This document shows positions 41,925 through 50,262 of a DNA stretch of 64,000 bases, piece by piece (position 1 is the stretch's first letter; each line of letters starts with the position of its first letter). This DNA is from Paenibacillus sp. RUD330 (GTDB lineage: Bacteria; Bacillota; Bacilli; Paenibacillales; Paenibacillaceae), in contig NZ_CP022655.2 in assembly GCF_002243345.2 (NCBI RefSeq), forward strand, positions 2,544,501 through 2,608,500, given 5' to 3'. The notes below the pieces were generated by a model. That model was not told where the DNA came from and searched no databases. It saw nothing but the letters and a program-made list of their open reading frames with translations. Both the position numbers and the translations under genes were made by a program.

Positions 41925-43757
41925 CTAGCCGGCTCCGCGTTCTTCCGGGCGTCCCTGGGAATGGCGGAACAGCTGCTCGTAGTAGCCGCGCTGCCTGACC
42001 AGCTCCTCATGGCTGCCCTGCTCGGCGATGACGCCGCTCCGCATGACGATGATGCGGTCCGCATCCATGACGGTCGATATGCGGTGGGCGATGACGAGCG
42101 TCGTCCTTCCCGCCGCAACGGCGTCCAGCGCCCGCTGGACGAGCTGCTCGGTGCTGGAGTCGAGATTCGCCGTCGCTTCGTCCAGCACAAGGATGGCAGG
42201 CTGATAGAGCACGATGCGGGCAAAGCTGAGCAGCTGCCGCTCCCCGGTGGACAGCCCGCTGCCTTTTTCGCTCAGCATCGTGTCGTAGCCGTCCGGCAGA
42301 CGGCGGATCAGGGCGTCGGCGCCGACGAACTTGCAAGCCTGCATCGCCTGCTCCGGGCTGAAGCGGGTGTCGAACAGCCGGATGTTGTCGATGATCGAGC
42401 CCGAGAACAGGTACGGCTCCTGCTGGACCAGCCCGACCGTCCGGCTGAGCGTGGCGAGAGGGAGCTTCCGCACGTCGATTCCGTCGATCTGCACCGATCC
42501 CTTCCGCACGTCGTAGAACCGGCACAGGAGGCTGATCAGAGAGCTTTTGCCGGCTCCTGTCGTGCCGACGATGCCGATCCTCTCTCCGGGACGGATGCTC
42601 AGGCTTAGTCCCTTGATGACCGGCTCGCCATCCCCATAACCGAACGTCACGTTGCGGAAATCGATGGCGCCGCTGACCTGCGGACTGCCGGCGCCGTTCA
42701 AGGCCGGGAAGGAAGCGTCCCCGTCATCCGGAAGCTCGGGCTTCGTGCTCAGCAGGCCCCAGATCCGGTCCATGGAGACGGAGGCGGATTGCAGCGTGTT
42801 CCATTGCTGGGTGATCGCATTGATCGGCTGGAAGAACTGCCGGATATAGGTGATGAAGGCGTACAGAATGCCGAATTCCAGGCTTTCGCCCAAGACGGCG
42901 CGGCCTCCGAGCCAGGCGATGAAGGCGACCGACAGGTTGCCCAGCAGATCGAAGGAGCGGTTGAACAGCACGTTCGTGCGGATTTCCCTCAGATTGGCCT
43001 CGAAGTACGTTTCGTTCTTTTCGGCGAACTGGCGCTCCTGCTCCTTCTCCTGATGGAAAGCCTGAACCAGATTCATGCCGGAGAGGTTCTCCGCCGTGAA
43101 GGCGATCAGGCGCGACAGCCGGCTGCGCGACAGCTGGTACGTCTTGCGCATGTAGCTGCGGAAGGAGAACGCGATGATGCCGATGACAGGAAGCAGCACC
43201 ATGCTGTACGACGCGAGCACGGGGTCGAGCTGGAACATGAGCACGATGATGAGCAGCAGCGTCATTCCGTCCCGCATGAGGCTCATCAGCACCTGGGTGA
43301 AAAATTGGCTGACGGTCTCCGTGTCGCTGGATACATGCGTCACGAGGCTGCCGCTCGACGTCCGGTCGAAGAAAGACGGGGAAAGCCGCGATATATGGCG
43401 GAACAAGTCCTTGCGGAGGCTTGCCACGATGCCTTGGCCGGTACGCTGGATCAGGTTGTTCTGCAGATAGGAGAACAGCAGGGCGAGAATGGACAGAAGA
43501 AGATACAGGACGCCGATGAGCAGCAGCGGCCGGAATTCCGTCTTGCCCTGCATCAGATGGTCGTCGATGACGATCTTCACCAGATAGGGCTGGAGCAGGT
43601 CTGCGAATACCGCGATCAGCGTGCAGAAGAATACGCCTGTGAACGCCTTTCGGTACGGCTTGGCATAGATCATGATGCCTTTTCGGGCTTCCTTGGAGCG
43701 GGGCGGGTTTTGCCGCTGCTGTTCCGCTGCTTCGGCATGCTCAGCCGATTTGGCCAT
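41925..43757 (-). CDS. ABC exporter half, second subunit (BmrD/YheH-like)
   Basis: A 610-aa ABC half-transporter with six membrane spans and a C-terminal ATPase. Walker A is GTTGAGKSS, Walker B ILVLDEATANLD with the catalytic Glu present, and the H-loop IAHRIST. The signature reads LSTGERQ instead of LSGGQ. In a heterodimer with the upstream 581-aa subunit, this odd signature faces the site that lacks the catalytic Glu. ATG 43757 follows GGAGGGACC and overlaps the previous gene's end by 17 bases. It resembles Bacillus BmrD, a multidrug exporter. Confidence 0.88.
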   Translation of the reverse strand: MAKSAEHAEAAEQQRQNPPRSKEARKGIMIYAKPYRKAFTGVFFCTLIAVFADLLQPYLVKIVIDDHLMQGKTEFRPLLLIGVLYLLLSILALLFSYLQNNLIQRTGQGIVASLRKDLFRHISRLSPSFFDRTSSGSLVTHVSSDTETVSQFFTQVLMSLMRDGMTLLLIIVLMFQLDPVLASYSMVLLPVIGIIAFSFRSYMRKTYQLSRSRLSRLIAFTAENLSGMNLVQAFHQEKEQERQFAEKNETYFEANLREIRTNVLFNRSFDLLGNLSVAFIAWLGGRAVLGESLEFGILYAFITYIRQFFQPINAITQQWNTLQSASVSMDRIWGLLSTKPELPDDGDASFPALNGAGSPQVSGAIDFRNVTFGYGDGEPVIKGLSLSIRPGERIGIVGTTGAGKSSLISLLCRFYDVRKGSVQIDGIDVRKLPLATLSRTVGLVQQEPYLFSGSIIDNIRLFDTRFSPEQAMQACKFVGADALIRRLPDGYDTMLSEKGSGLSTGERQLLSFARIVLYQPAILVLDEATANLDSSTEQLVQRALDAVAAGRTTLVIAHRISTVMDADRIIVMRSGVIAEQGSHEELVRQRGYYEQLFRHSQGRPEERGAG

Positions 43758-45486
43758 GTGAGGTCCCTCCTTGCTGCAGGGCGAACAGCTCCGCATAGAT
43801 GCCTTCCTCCGCCAGCAGGCTCTCATGCGTTCCTTGCTGGACGATCCGGCCTTCGTCCATGACGACGATGACGTCGGCATGCTTGAGCGCGCTGATGCGA
43901 TGCGCGATGATCAGCGTCGTTTTGTTTTTGCGGAGCTGCTGGATATTGCGGATGATGGCGGTTTCGGTGACGGCATCGACGGCGCTGACGCTGTCGTCGA
44001 GAATGAGGATCGGAGCGTCCTTGATCAGGCCTCTGGCCAGGCTCGTGCGCTGCCGCTGTCCGCCGGAAAGCGTGACGCCGCGCTCGCCGAGACGGGTCTG
44101 GAAGCCCTCGCTGAACTGCTGGATGCTCTCGTAGATGCCGGCTTGGCGGGAGGCGTCCTCGACATCCCTCTGCTCGGCGTTGCGCCTGGAGAAGGCGATG
44201 TTGTCGCGCATCGTCGTGCTGAACAGGAAGCCGTCCTGCGGGACGTAAGCGATATTCTCGCGCAGGCTGCCGAGGCCGAGCTCCCGGATGTCTGCCCCGC
44301 CGATCCGGATCGTGCGCGGGGGAGCTTCGTAGATCCGCAGCAGCAGCTTGGCGATCGTCGTTTTGCCGCTGCCGGTGCGGCCGATGATTCCGGCTGTCAT
44401 GCCCGGCTCAACGGAGAGACGGATATCATGCAGCGCTTCCATTGTCGAGCCGGGGTATTTGAAGCTGAGTCCGCGCAGCTCGATTCCGGAACCGGAGAGC
44501 GGGACGGATTGCTCCGCATCGCTTATGTCCGGGATGATGGATAGAAGCTCCTGCAGCCGCTCAAGGCTGGCGCGCGACCGCTGCATCGTGTTGATGACGT
44601 TGCCGATCTGCTGCAGGGGATTGATCATCAGCCGCACATAGAGCGTCAGGGAGACGAACATTCCGATCGTAATGGCACCGCTCAGAGCCTGGTAGCCGCC
44701 GTAGGCGATCGTGACGACAAGCGACAGGGCGCCGAGAAACGGAAGCAGCGCCTGGAAAAAGGAAGACATCCGCACCAGTCCCAGCTGGCTTTCCCTGATC
44801 CGGTCGACGGTGCCGCCGAATCTCTCCGCCATGACGTCCTCGGCGGCGAATTTCTGGGTGACGCGCATGCCGCCGAACTGCTCCTCGGCCGATTCGGTCA
44901 TGCGCGCGAGCGCGTTCTGCACGATCCGCGAGCGCTTGCGGATGCGCGGTCCGAAGTAGACGACCAGGAAAGGAATCAGCAGCAGGGGGGAGACGCAAGG
45001 GACGATGAGTCCCCAGGGAAGCCCCGATGCGGCCATCATGACGAAGGCCGACAGGAGCAGGATGACGGCGTTGGCCGTCTGGTTGAGGCATACCGAGATG
45101 GCCTCCCGGACGGAGGTGACGTCGTTCATGACGTAGCTCAGCATTTGGCCCACGCCGTGCTTGGCGTAGTAGGACTCGCTCAACCGGGTGAAGTGGCGGA
45201 ACAGCCGCTTGCGCATCAGCCGCTCGAAGCCTCGGCCGAGCCTCATGATCAGGTATTGGCCGAACCCGGCCATGGAGCCGTAGCAGACGGCGATGGCGAC
45301 GAGCATGAGCGCGTACATGCGGATGTCGTTCATCGCGATGTCATCGTTTTTCAGCCGGTCGATGAATTCTCCGAGAATGTGCGGGTAATAGGACTGGATG
45401 ATGTTTCCGGCGGCGATAAGCAGCAGCGAGGCGGCGTAGAGCCAGCCTCTTGAAGCCAGGTAAGGGGTCAGCAGCCTTAATTTCAT
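43741..45486 (-). CDS. ABC exporter half, first subunit (BmrC/YheI-like)
   Basis: A 581-aa ABC half-transporter with six spans and an ATPase domain. Walker A is GRTGSGKTT, the signature TLSGGQRQR is intact, but Walker B reads ILILDDSVSAVD, with Asp where the catalytic Glu should be. That is the hallmark of the degenerate-site partner in heterodimers such as BmrCD. ATG 45486 follows AGGAGG. The upstream region differs from Bacillus bmrB: I find no attenuator on this strand. Drug export is inferred from the family. Confidence 0.88.
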   Translation of the reverse strand: MKLRLLTPYLASRGWLYAASLLLIAAGNIIQSYYPHILGEFIDRLKNDDIAMNDIRMYALMLVAIAVCYGSMAGFGQYLIMRLGRGFERLMRKRLFRHFTRLSESYYAKHGVGQMLSYVMNDVTSVREAISVCLNQTANAVILLLSAFVMMAASGLPWGLIVPCVSPLLLIPFLVVYFGPRIRKRSRIVQNALARMTESAEEQFGGMRVTQKFAAEDVMAERFGGTVDRIRESQLGLVRMSSFFQALLPFLGALSLVVTIAYGGYQALSGAITIGMFVSLTLYVRLMINPLQQIGNVINTMQRSRASLERLQELLSIIPDISDAEQSVPLSGSGIELRGLSFKYPGSTMEALHDIRLSVEPGMTAGIIGRTGSGKTTIAKLLLRIYEAPPRTIRIGGADIRELGLGSLRENIAYVPQDGFLFSTTMRDNIAFSRRNAEQRDVEDASRQAGIYESIQQFSEGFQTRLGERGVTLSGGQRQRTSLARGLIKDAPILILDDSVSAVDAVTETAIIRNIQQLRKNKTTLIIAHRISALKHADVIVVMDEGRIVQQGTHESLLAEEGIYAELFALQQGGTSHGQIG

Positions 45487-45517
45487 CTCGTACCTCCTGC
45501 GATGTATCGTTGATTCC

Positions 45518-45546
45518 ATTATAAGGGGGCCCTGAGGATAATTCAC
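45518..45546 (-). promoter_or_regulatory. Possible exporter operon promoter
   Basis: Minus strand GTGAAT (45546-45541), a 17-base spacer, TATAAT (45523-45518). The -10 is perfect and the -35 weak. A second candidate is TTGGAT (45642-45637) with TATAGC (45618-45613). Confidence 0.4.
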
Positions 45547-45576
45547 TACTAAACGAAAAAGGGCGGGCGCAGCCGC

Positions 45577-45605
45577 TTGACGAAAGCCGATTTAGTTTGT
45601 ATGCT
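45577..45605 (+). promoter_or_regulatory. Promoter of the structured leader
   Basis: TTGACG (45577-45582), a 17-base spacer, TATGCT (45600-45605). It drives transcription toward the leader peptide, the two terminators and the MutS2-like gene. Confidence 0.55.
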
Positions 45606-45655
45606 CATGGAAGCTATACGATTCCAGCCGACTTTTATCCAAAGGGGAGCTATTG

Positions 45656-45682
45656 ATGATTACAGGTGTTCTTAACTCTTAA
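45656..45682 (+). CDS. Putative leader peptide MITGVLNS
   Basis: An eight-codon frame (MITGVLNS, stop TAA) with a strong ribosome site AAAGGGGAG at 45641-45649. Its last codons, GTTCTTAACTCTT, form the 5' arm of a 13-bp stem whose 3' arm is at 45758-45770. This arrangement is typical of ribosome-stalling attenuators. I recognise no known leader of this sequence. Translation is an inference from the ribosome site and structure. Confidence 0.45.
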   Translation: MITGVLNS

Positions 45683-45770
45683 ATTTTATATGGCGCTTCT
45701 CGGACTCATTACCCTTTTGAATGGAATCATTCACGAGGTTATTCGGGCGCGCTTATGAAGAGTTGAGAAC
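45668..45770 (+). ncRNA. Leader RNA stem enclosing a second small frame
   Basis: GTTCTTAACTCTT (45668-45680) pairs with AAGAGTTGAGAAC (45758-45770) over 13 bp with a single G-U pair. A competing short pairing joins AAAGGG (45641-45646, the leader ribosome site) with CCCTTT (45712-45717). It looks like a switchable leader. Confidence 0.5.
45690..45758 (+). CDS. Possible 22-residue hydrophobic peptide
   Basis: The frame begins MALLGLITLL and ends EVIRARL, giving an amphipathic or hydrophobic helix. It starts seven bases after the leader peptide stop and lies wholly inside the loop of the 13-bp stem. It has no ribosome site of its own, so it would depend on re-initiation. It may be a functional small peptide or only a spacer. 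Confidence 0.3.
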   Translation: MALLGLITLLNGIIHEVIRARL

Positions 45771-45821
45771 ATGTGGATACTCACCCTGAGCGATGGTCTG
45801 CGGACAATCGTCTTACCGGTA

Positions 45822-45850
45822 TTCCGTGCTCCTTCGAGCACGGATTTTTT
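45822..45850 (+). terminator. First leader terminator
   Basis: TCCGTGCTC, loop CTTC, GAGCACGGA, then TTTTTT. It lies about 210 bases after the leader promoter and 210 before the MutS2-like start. Confidence 0.9.
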
Positions 45851-45952
45851 CGTTTCCGATGACCTGCAGCCTGAAGCCTGTTCGACCGAGGCTTCCGGCA
45901 GCCGGTCATGGGAGGCGTATGCGGGCAAAGACGGCAGCAGGTACCTAGCCCG

Positions 45953-45992
45953 ACAGGAGTGGAGCGCTTCCGCGTTCCCTCCTGTTTTTTTT
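45953..45992 (+). terminator. Second leader terminator
   Basis: ACAGGAG pairs with CTCCTGT around a GC-rich inner hairpin (GCG/CGC), followed by eight T. It lies 68 bases before the MutS2-like start. Confidence 0.8.
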
Positions 45993-46059
45993 GTGTCCTT
46001 GAACGCCTTCTTGCGGCTGGGTCGATATGGACATGAGCATTTTCGGGGAGGAAATCAAG

Positions 46060-48165
46060 TTGAATCAAGCATCCATGGCAAGACTCGAATACAACGCCAT
46101 CCACGAGCGGTTATGCGGATTTACCGTATCGGCTCCCGGCTTGAGGCTGGCCGAGAAGCATCGTCCCAGCTCCATCTGGAGGCAAGCGTCGCTATGGCAG
46201 CGCGAAACGGCCGAGGCGGAGTCGCTGCTGGCGGCCGGAGCCAGCGTTCCGCTGTCCGCGATGGAAGGAATCGAGCCCTTTCTGGCGCTGCTCGGCAAGG
46301 GAAGAATCTACGACGAGCGCGAGCTGTCGGGCTTGTCGGCATGGCTCGGCTCCGTGGCGCAGATGAAGCGGTACATGGAGGCGAAAAGCGATGCCTCGCC
46401 GCTTCTGTCGGGATATGCCTCCTCCATGAGGGACTGTCCGGAGCTGAGGGCGGAGCTGGACCGCTGCATCCGGGGAGGATGGCTTCACGATCAGGCTTCG
46501 CCCGAGCTGTCCAGGATCAGGCGCGCTCATGGAGTGACGGAGGACCGGATACGGAGGAAGCTCGACGCATCGCTGGCCAAATATCGGAACGCCCTACAGG
46601 AAGCCGTCGTCAGCCAGCGCAGCGGCAGGTTCGTCCTGGCGGTCCGGCGCGAGCATCGCAAGCTCGTGCCGGGAACCGTGTGGGATGAATCCGCCAGCGG
46701 CCAGACGCTGTTCGTGGAGCCGGCCGACATTGCCGACCTGCAAGCGGAGCTGTCTTCATGGAAATCGGCCGAGGAGCAGGAGCGGCAGCGCATCCTGGCC
46801 GGGCTGTCGGCTCTGGCCGAGGAGCATGGGCCGCAGCTCGGCATCAACCTGGAGACGATGGCGATGTTCGATTTCATTCTCGCCAGAGGCAAGCTGGCCC
46901 TCTCGTACGACGGGACGGCGCCCGTTCTGGAAGCCGAGCCCGCCGTAAGGATCGTCTCCGGGCGTCATCCGCTGCTCGGCAAGCAAGCGGTTCCGATCGA
47001 TGCGGAGCTCGGCCTGGGCTGGGATCAGCTGTACATTACCGGTCCCAACACGGGAGGCAAGACGCTGGCGCTCAAGACGATCGGCCTGTTCGTGCTCATG
47101 GCCCAGGCAGGCTTGTTCCTGCCCGCGGCCGCAGGAACGGCAGTCGGCCTCTTCGACGACGTGCTCGCCGACGTCGGCGACGGGCAAAGCATCGAGCAGT
47201 CGCTCAGCACCTTCTCCGCCCATCTCGCCGTTCTTCGCGAGGTGCTGGACAAGGCGGGACGGAGAACGCTCGTCCTGCTGGATGAGCTCGCTGCGGGCAC
47301 CGATCCGGGCGAAGGAATCGCGCTTTCGATCGCCGTGCTGGAAGAGCTGGGACGAAGAGGCTCGAAGCTTGCGGTGACGACTCATTTCAATGAAATCAAA
47401 GCGTACGCCGCTCGCACCGGACGCTGCATGAACGCCCGCATGGCCTTCGATCCGGAATCTCTGCAGCCGCTGTACCGGCTGGAGCCGGGAGAGGCGGGCG
47501 ACAGCTATGCGCTGGCGATCGCCAAGCGGTACGGACTGCCGGAGTCCATCCTCGACCGTGCGGAGCAGCTGAGGCCGCAGCGAGCTCCGGAGCTTCAGAG
47601 GCTGCCTGCGAGAGCAGAGAATCCGGCCGCTGAGGAGGAGGCAGGCATCCGTCCTCCAGCCGTACAGGAGCAGGAAAGGGCTGCAGTCGAGCCCGTTGGA
47701 AGCAAGCGGCCGGATTCCGGCAGCCTGCAGGGAGGAGTCGGCCGTCTCCATCATGGCCATAAGGATGGCGCTGCGACAACCGCTTCAATGGAGACTGCCG
47801 GAAGTGGCCGGAGCGAGCCGGAACACGCTTCGGATCGGGAGGCGGAAAAAGGCAAGGGGAAGAAGAAGATGCCGCTCCGCGTCGGGGATTGCGTCTGGAT
47901 CTACCCGCTCCGGAGAACGGGCATCGTCTTCCGTGAGGCGGATGAACGGGGAGAGGTCGGGGTTCAGGTCCAAAAGGAGAAGAGAACCTTCAACCGCAAG
48001 CGGCTGGCCTTGCACATCGAGAAGGAGCAGCTTTATCCGGGAGGGGAGTACGATCTCGACATCGTGTTCGATTCGAAGGAAAACCGCAAGGCCAGAAAGC
48101 TGATGTCGCGCAAGCATGTGGACGGGCTGAAAATCGAGACGCCGGGCGACGGCGTCAAGGATTAA
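46060..48165 (+). CDS. MutS2-like ATPase lacking the Smr domain
   Basis: A 701-aa MutS-family protein. The N-terminal half is the helical lever/clamp region (RRIRRKLDASLAKYRNAL, GRFVLAVRREHRKLVPG). The ATPase follows with Walker A TGPNTGGKTLALK (about 328-340), DVGDGQSIEQSLSTFS, Walker B TLVLLDELAAGTDPGEG and THFNEIKAYA. A low-complexity linker (about 510-605) and a KOW-like C-terminal domain follow. The C-terminal Smr nuclease domain of full MutS2 (about 785 aa) is absent. TTG 46060 lies seven bases after GGGGAGGA. It sits downstream of two terminators. Confidence 0.82.
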   Translation: MNQASMARLEYNAIHERLCGFTVSAPGLRLAEKHRPSSIWRQASLWQRETAEAESLLAAGASVPLSAMEGIEPFLALLGKGRIYDERELSGLSAWLGSVAQMKRYMEAKSDASPLLSGYASSMRDCPELRAELDRCIRGGWLHDQASPELSRIRRAHGVTEDRIRRKLDASLAKYRNALQEAVVSQRSGRFVLAVRREHRKLVPGTVWDESASGQTLFVEPADIADLQAELSSWKSAEEQERQRILAGLSALAEEHGPQLGINLETMAMFDFILARGKLALSYDGTAPVLEAEPAVRIVSGRHPLLGKQAVPIDAELGLGWDQLYITGPNTGGKTLALKTIGLFVLMAQAGLFLPAAAGTAVGLFDDVLADVGDGQSIEQSLSTFSAHLAVLREVLDKAGRRTLVLLDELAAGTDPGEGIALSIAVLEELGRRGSKLAVTTHFNEIKAYAARTGRCMNARMAFDPESLQPLYRLEPGEAGDSYALAIAKRYGLPESILDRAEQLRPQRAPELQRLPARAENPAAEEEAGIRPPAVQEQERAAVEPVGSKRPDSGSLQGGVGRLHHGHKDGAATTASMETAGSGRSEPEHASDREAEKGKGKKKMPLRVGDCVWIYPLRRTGIVFREADERGEVGVQVQKEKRTFNRKRLALHIEKEQLYPGGEYDLDIVFDSKENRKARKLMSRKHVDGLKIETPGDGVKD

Positions 48166-48217
48166 GGGAACGGGAAGCGGCTGACGGAAGCAGCCGCGAA
48201 TTCGGCCGACCGGTGAA

Positions 48218-48877
48218 TCAGCCGATGCTTTCCATCACGAGGAGCCAGCCATCCGCCGTGGATACGGTGCCGGCTTCGGCGGCCAGCGCATTGCTGATGC
48301 CGAGCGACTGGCCCAGATCCAGAGTAGCGTCGGTCAGCGGATACTGGAATCCGATCAGACGGATGCCGGTCACGCGCAGGCTGAGCGGCAGCAGCGAGAT
48401 ATGCTCGAAGCGGCTGCCGAGGACGTCCAGCGCGGAGCCCGGGGGAAGGACGCGGACCCGGTTCGCAGCGTCTTCGATGGAGGCGGAGACGCCCTTTTCC
48501 GCTGCCGTCCGCAGCAAGTGGACATTGGCCATCGTATGGTCGAGCCTGCTTCCTGTCGCTCCCAGAAGCAGCAGGGAGGACGGCTTCAGCTCCAGGCCGC
48601 GCCGGAAGGCCAGCTCCGTGTCCGTGTAGTTTTTGTCGACGGGATCGAAGGAAGCCAGTTCCCGGCTCCCGGCTTGAATATCGTTCCGTTCCTCCCGGCT
48701 GACGGAATCGAAGTCGCCTAGCGACAGATGAGGCTTGATGCCTTGGCGTACGAGGAACAGGGCTCCGGCGTCGGCGCCGATGATGTAGTCGTCTTCTCGA
48801 AGAAGATCGAGCGCCCAGCTGCCGAGGCTTCCTCCGGATACGATGACGACCCGGCTATAGAAGGTTGACGGTTCCAA
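48218..48877 (-). CDS. thiN: Thiamine pyrophosphokinase
   Basis: Transfers pyrophosphate from ATP to thiamine, 219 aa. Family motifs: GGSLGSWALD, IGADAGALFLVRQGI, the acidic site LGDFDSV, DKNYTDTELA and GATGSRLDHTMAN. The C-terminal beta-sandwich binds thiamine. The preferred start is TTG 48877 behind AAAGGATG; ATG 48913 is in frame but has no ribosome site. It is convergent with the MutS2-like gene and divergent from the TRIC-type channel gene. Confidence 0.85.
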   Translation of the reverse strand: MEPSTFYSRVVIVSGGSLGSWALDLLREDDYIIGADAGALFLVRQGIKPHLSLGDFDSVSREERNDIQAGSRELASFDPVDKNYTDTELAFRRGLELKPSSLLLLGATGSRLDHTMANVHLLRTAAEKGVSASIEDAANRVRVLPPGSALDVLGSRFEHISLLPLSLRVTGIRLIGFQYPLTDATLDLGQSLGISNALAAEAGTVSTADGWLLVMESIG

Positions 48878-49011
48878 GGTTTTCCATCCTTTCGGTATTG
48901 AATCTGCCGACATTATAGCTTGTCCGGAGATGATGCCGCAATGACGGTTGCGTCCCGCATCCCTCGCGGCTATTATAGGTAGGATGATGGAGACTTAAGG
49001 GGCGTTAGAAC

Positions 49012-49656
49012 TTGTATACCGATATTTTTGCCGTATTCAGCATTATCGGCACGATTGCGTTCGCAGTCAGCGGAGCGATCGTCGCCATGGAGGAAGAGTA
49101 TGACATTCTGGGCGTCTTCGTGCTCGGTCTGGTAACCGCATTTGGAGGCGGCGTCATCCGCAACCTGCTCATCGGGGTTCCGGTCACGACATTATGGAAT
49201 CAAGGCCTGCTCATTAAGGTTGCGCTGGCGGCGATGACGATCGCCTTCCTGCTGCCGGTCGGATGGATCCAGCATTGGCGCAAGATGGAGGCGCTGTTCG
49301 ATGCGATCGGGCTGTCGGCCTTCGCCATCCAGGGCGCCCTGTACGCGACGGGCATGAAGCATCCGCTCAGCGCGGTCATGGTCGCCGCCACGCTTACGGG
49401 CATCGGAGGCGGAATCATCCGCGATCTGCTGGCCGGTCGCAAGCCGCTCGTGCTGCGGGACGAGATCTATGCGGTATGGGCCATTCTCGGCGGCGCCGCG
49501 ATCGGCCTCGGATGGCCGGGAAGCACGGTCGGGCTGATCGTCCTGTTCGTGCTGATCATCGTCATGCGGATGTTCTCGGTCCTATTCAAGTGGAGGCTCC
49601 CGAGAAGGTCGCTGCGTCCCGCCTCCGGCGACATGAGGAAAGGGGGATTGTTCTGA
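49012..49656 (+). CDS. TRIC-type cation channel family membrane protein
   Basis: A 214-aa protein with seven hydrophobic segments arranged as two repeats of the UPF0126/TRIC fold. Signatures are FGGGVIRNLLIG and GIGGGIIRDLLAGRKPL, one per repeat, plus FAVSGAIVAMEEEYD and FAIQGALYATG. Prokaryotic TRIC proteins conduct K+ or other cations. The start is TTG 49012 after AAGGGG. The phosphatase gene begins in its stop codon (TGATG). Confidence 0.85.
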   Translation: MYTDIFAVFSIIGTIAFAVSGAIVAMEEEYDILGVFVLGLVTAFGGGVIRNLLIGVPVTTLWNQGLLIKVALAAMTIAFLLPVGWIQHWRKMEALFDAIGLSAFAIQGALYATGMKHPLSAVMVAATLTGIGGGIIRDLLAGRKPLVLRDEIYAVWAILGGAAIGLGWPGSTVGLIVLFVLIIVMRMFSVLFKWRLPRRSLRPASGDMRKGGLF

Positions 49657-50168
49657 TGGCTAAAAAGAAAGCGACGGTTCTGTTCGTCTGCCTCGGCAAC
49701 ATCTGCCGTTCTCCGATGGCCGAGGCGGTCCTCAGGCACAAGGCCGCGCAAGCGGAGCTGAGCGGCAGCGTCGAAGCCTGCAGCTGCGGCACCGGAGACT
49801 GGCATCTCGGCCATGCCCCTCATGAAGGCACGCGGCGGATGCTGGACTCGGCCGGAATATCCTCTGATGGCATGATCTCGACGCTGGTCAGCCGCCAGGC
49901 TCTCGAGCAGGCGGATTATATCGTCTGCATGGACGAAAACAACGAGCGGGATGTAAGGGAACTGCTCCAGAAGTGGTCCATGGAAGCGGACGGCAAGCTG
50001 CTGCGGTTCATGGAGCTGCTTCCCGGGCGGCAGGGTACCGGCGTGCCGGATCCTTATTATACCGGCGACTTCGAGGAGACGTTCCGGCTTGTGAGCGAAG
50101 GCTGCGACCGGCTGCTGTATCGGATTCGGGGCGAGCAGGCCGCGCATGCCGGCCATGCGCGCGGCTAG
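49656..50168 (+). CDS. Low-molecular-weight protein tyrosine/arginine phosphatase
   Basis: A 170-aa LMW phosphatase. The P-loop is VCLGNICRSPMAEAV (Cys nucleophile, CX5R) and the general acid is in VPDPYYTGDFEE. Such enzymes act on phosphotyrosine or, for the YwlE group, phosphoarginine; the residues distinguishing the two cannot be called safely here. It is co-translated with the TRIC-type gene and ends before the terminator at 50202-50246. Confidence 0.88.
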   Translation: MAKKKATVLFVCLGNICRSPMAEAVLRHKAAQAELSGSVEACSCGTGDWHLGHAPHEGTRRMLDSAGISSDGMISTLVSRQALEQADYIVCMDENNERDVRELLQKWSMEADGKLLRFMELLPGRQGTGVPDPYYTGDFEETFRLVSEGCDRLLYRIRGEQAAHAGHARG

Positions 50169-50201
50169 ATAGAGAGCAGCAGCCTGCGAAAGGGCGGATG
50201 A

Positions 50202-50246
50202 CAACAAAAAAGGGAAGCGGCTTCCATGCCGCTTCCCTTTTTTGTT
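50202..50246. terminator. Bidirectional terminator
   Basis: AACAAAAAAGGGAAGCGGC and GCCGCTTCCCTTTTTTGTT. It is symmetric, so it serves the phosphatase and the convergent esterase gene. Confidence 0.93.
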
Positions 50247-50262
50247 GCGCGGTGCCGGCCGA

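Noticed and set aside
45612-45990. Known riboswitch or T-box before the MutS2-like gene
   Set aside because: No T-box core and no clear match to SAM, TPP, FMN, lysine, glycine, cobalamin, c-di-GMP, fluoride or guanidine riboswitch cores. A GGGGAG segment recalled the yybP-ykoY motif but the partner sequences are missing.
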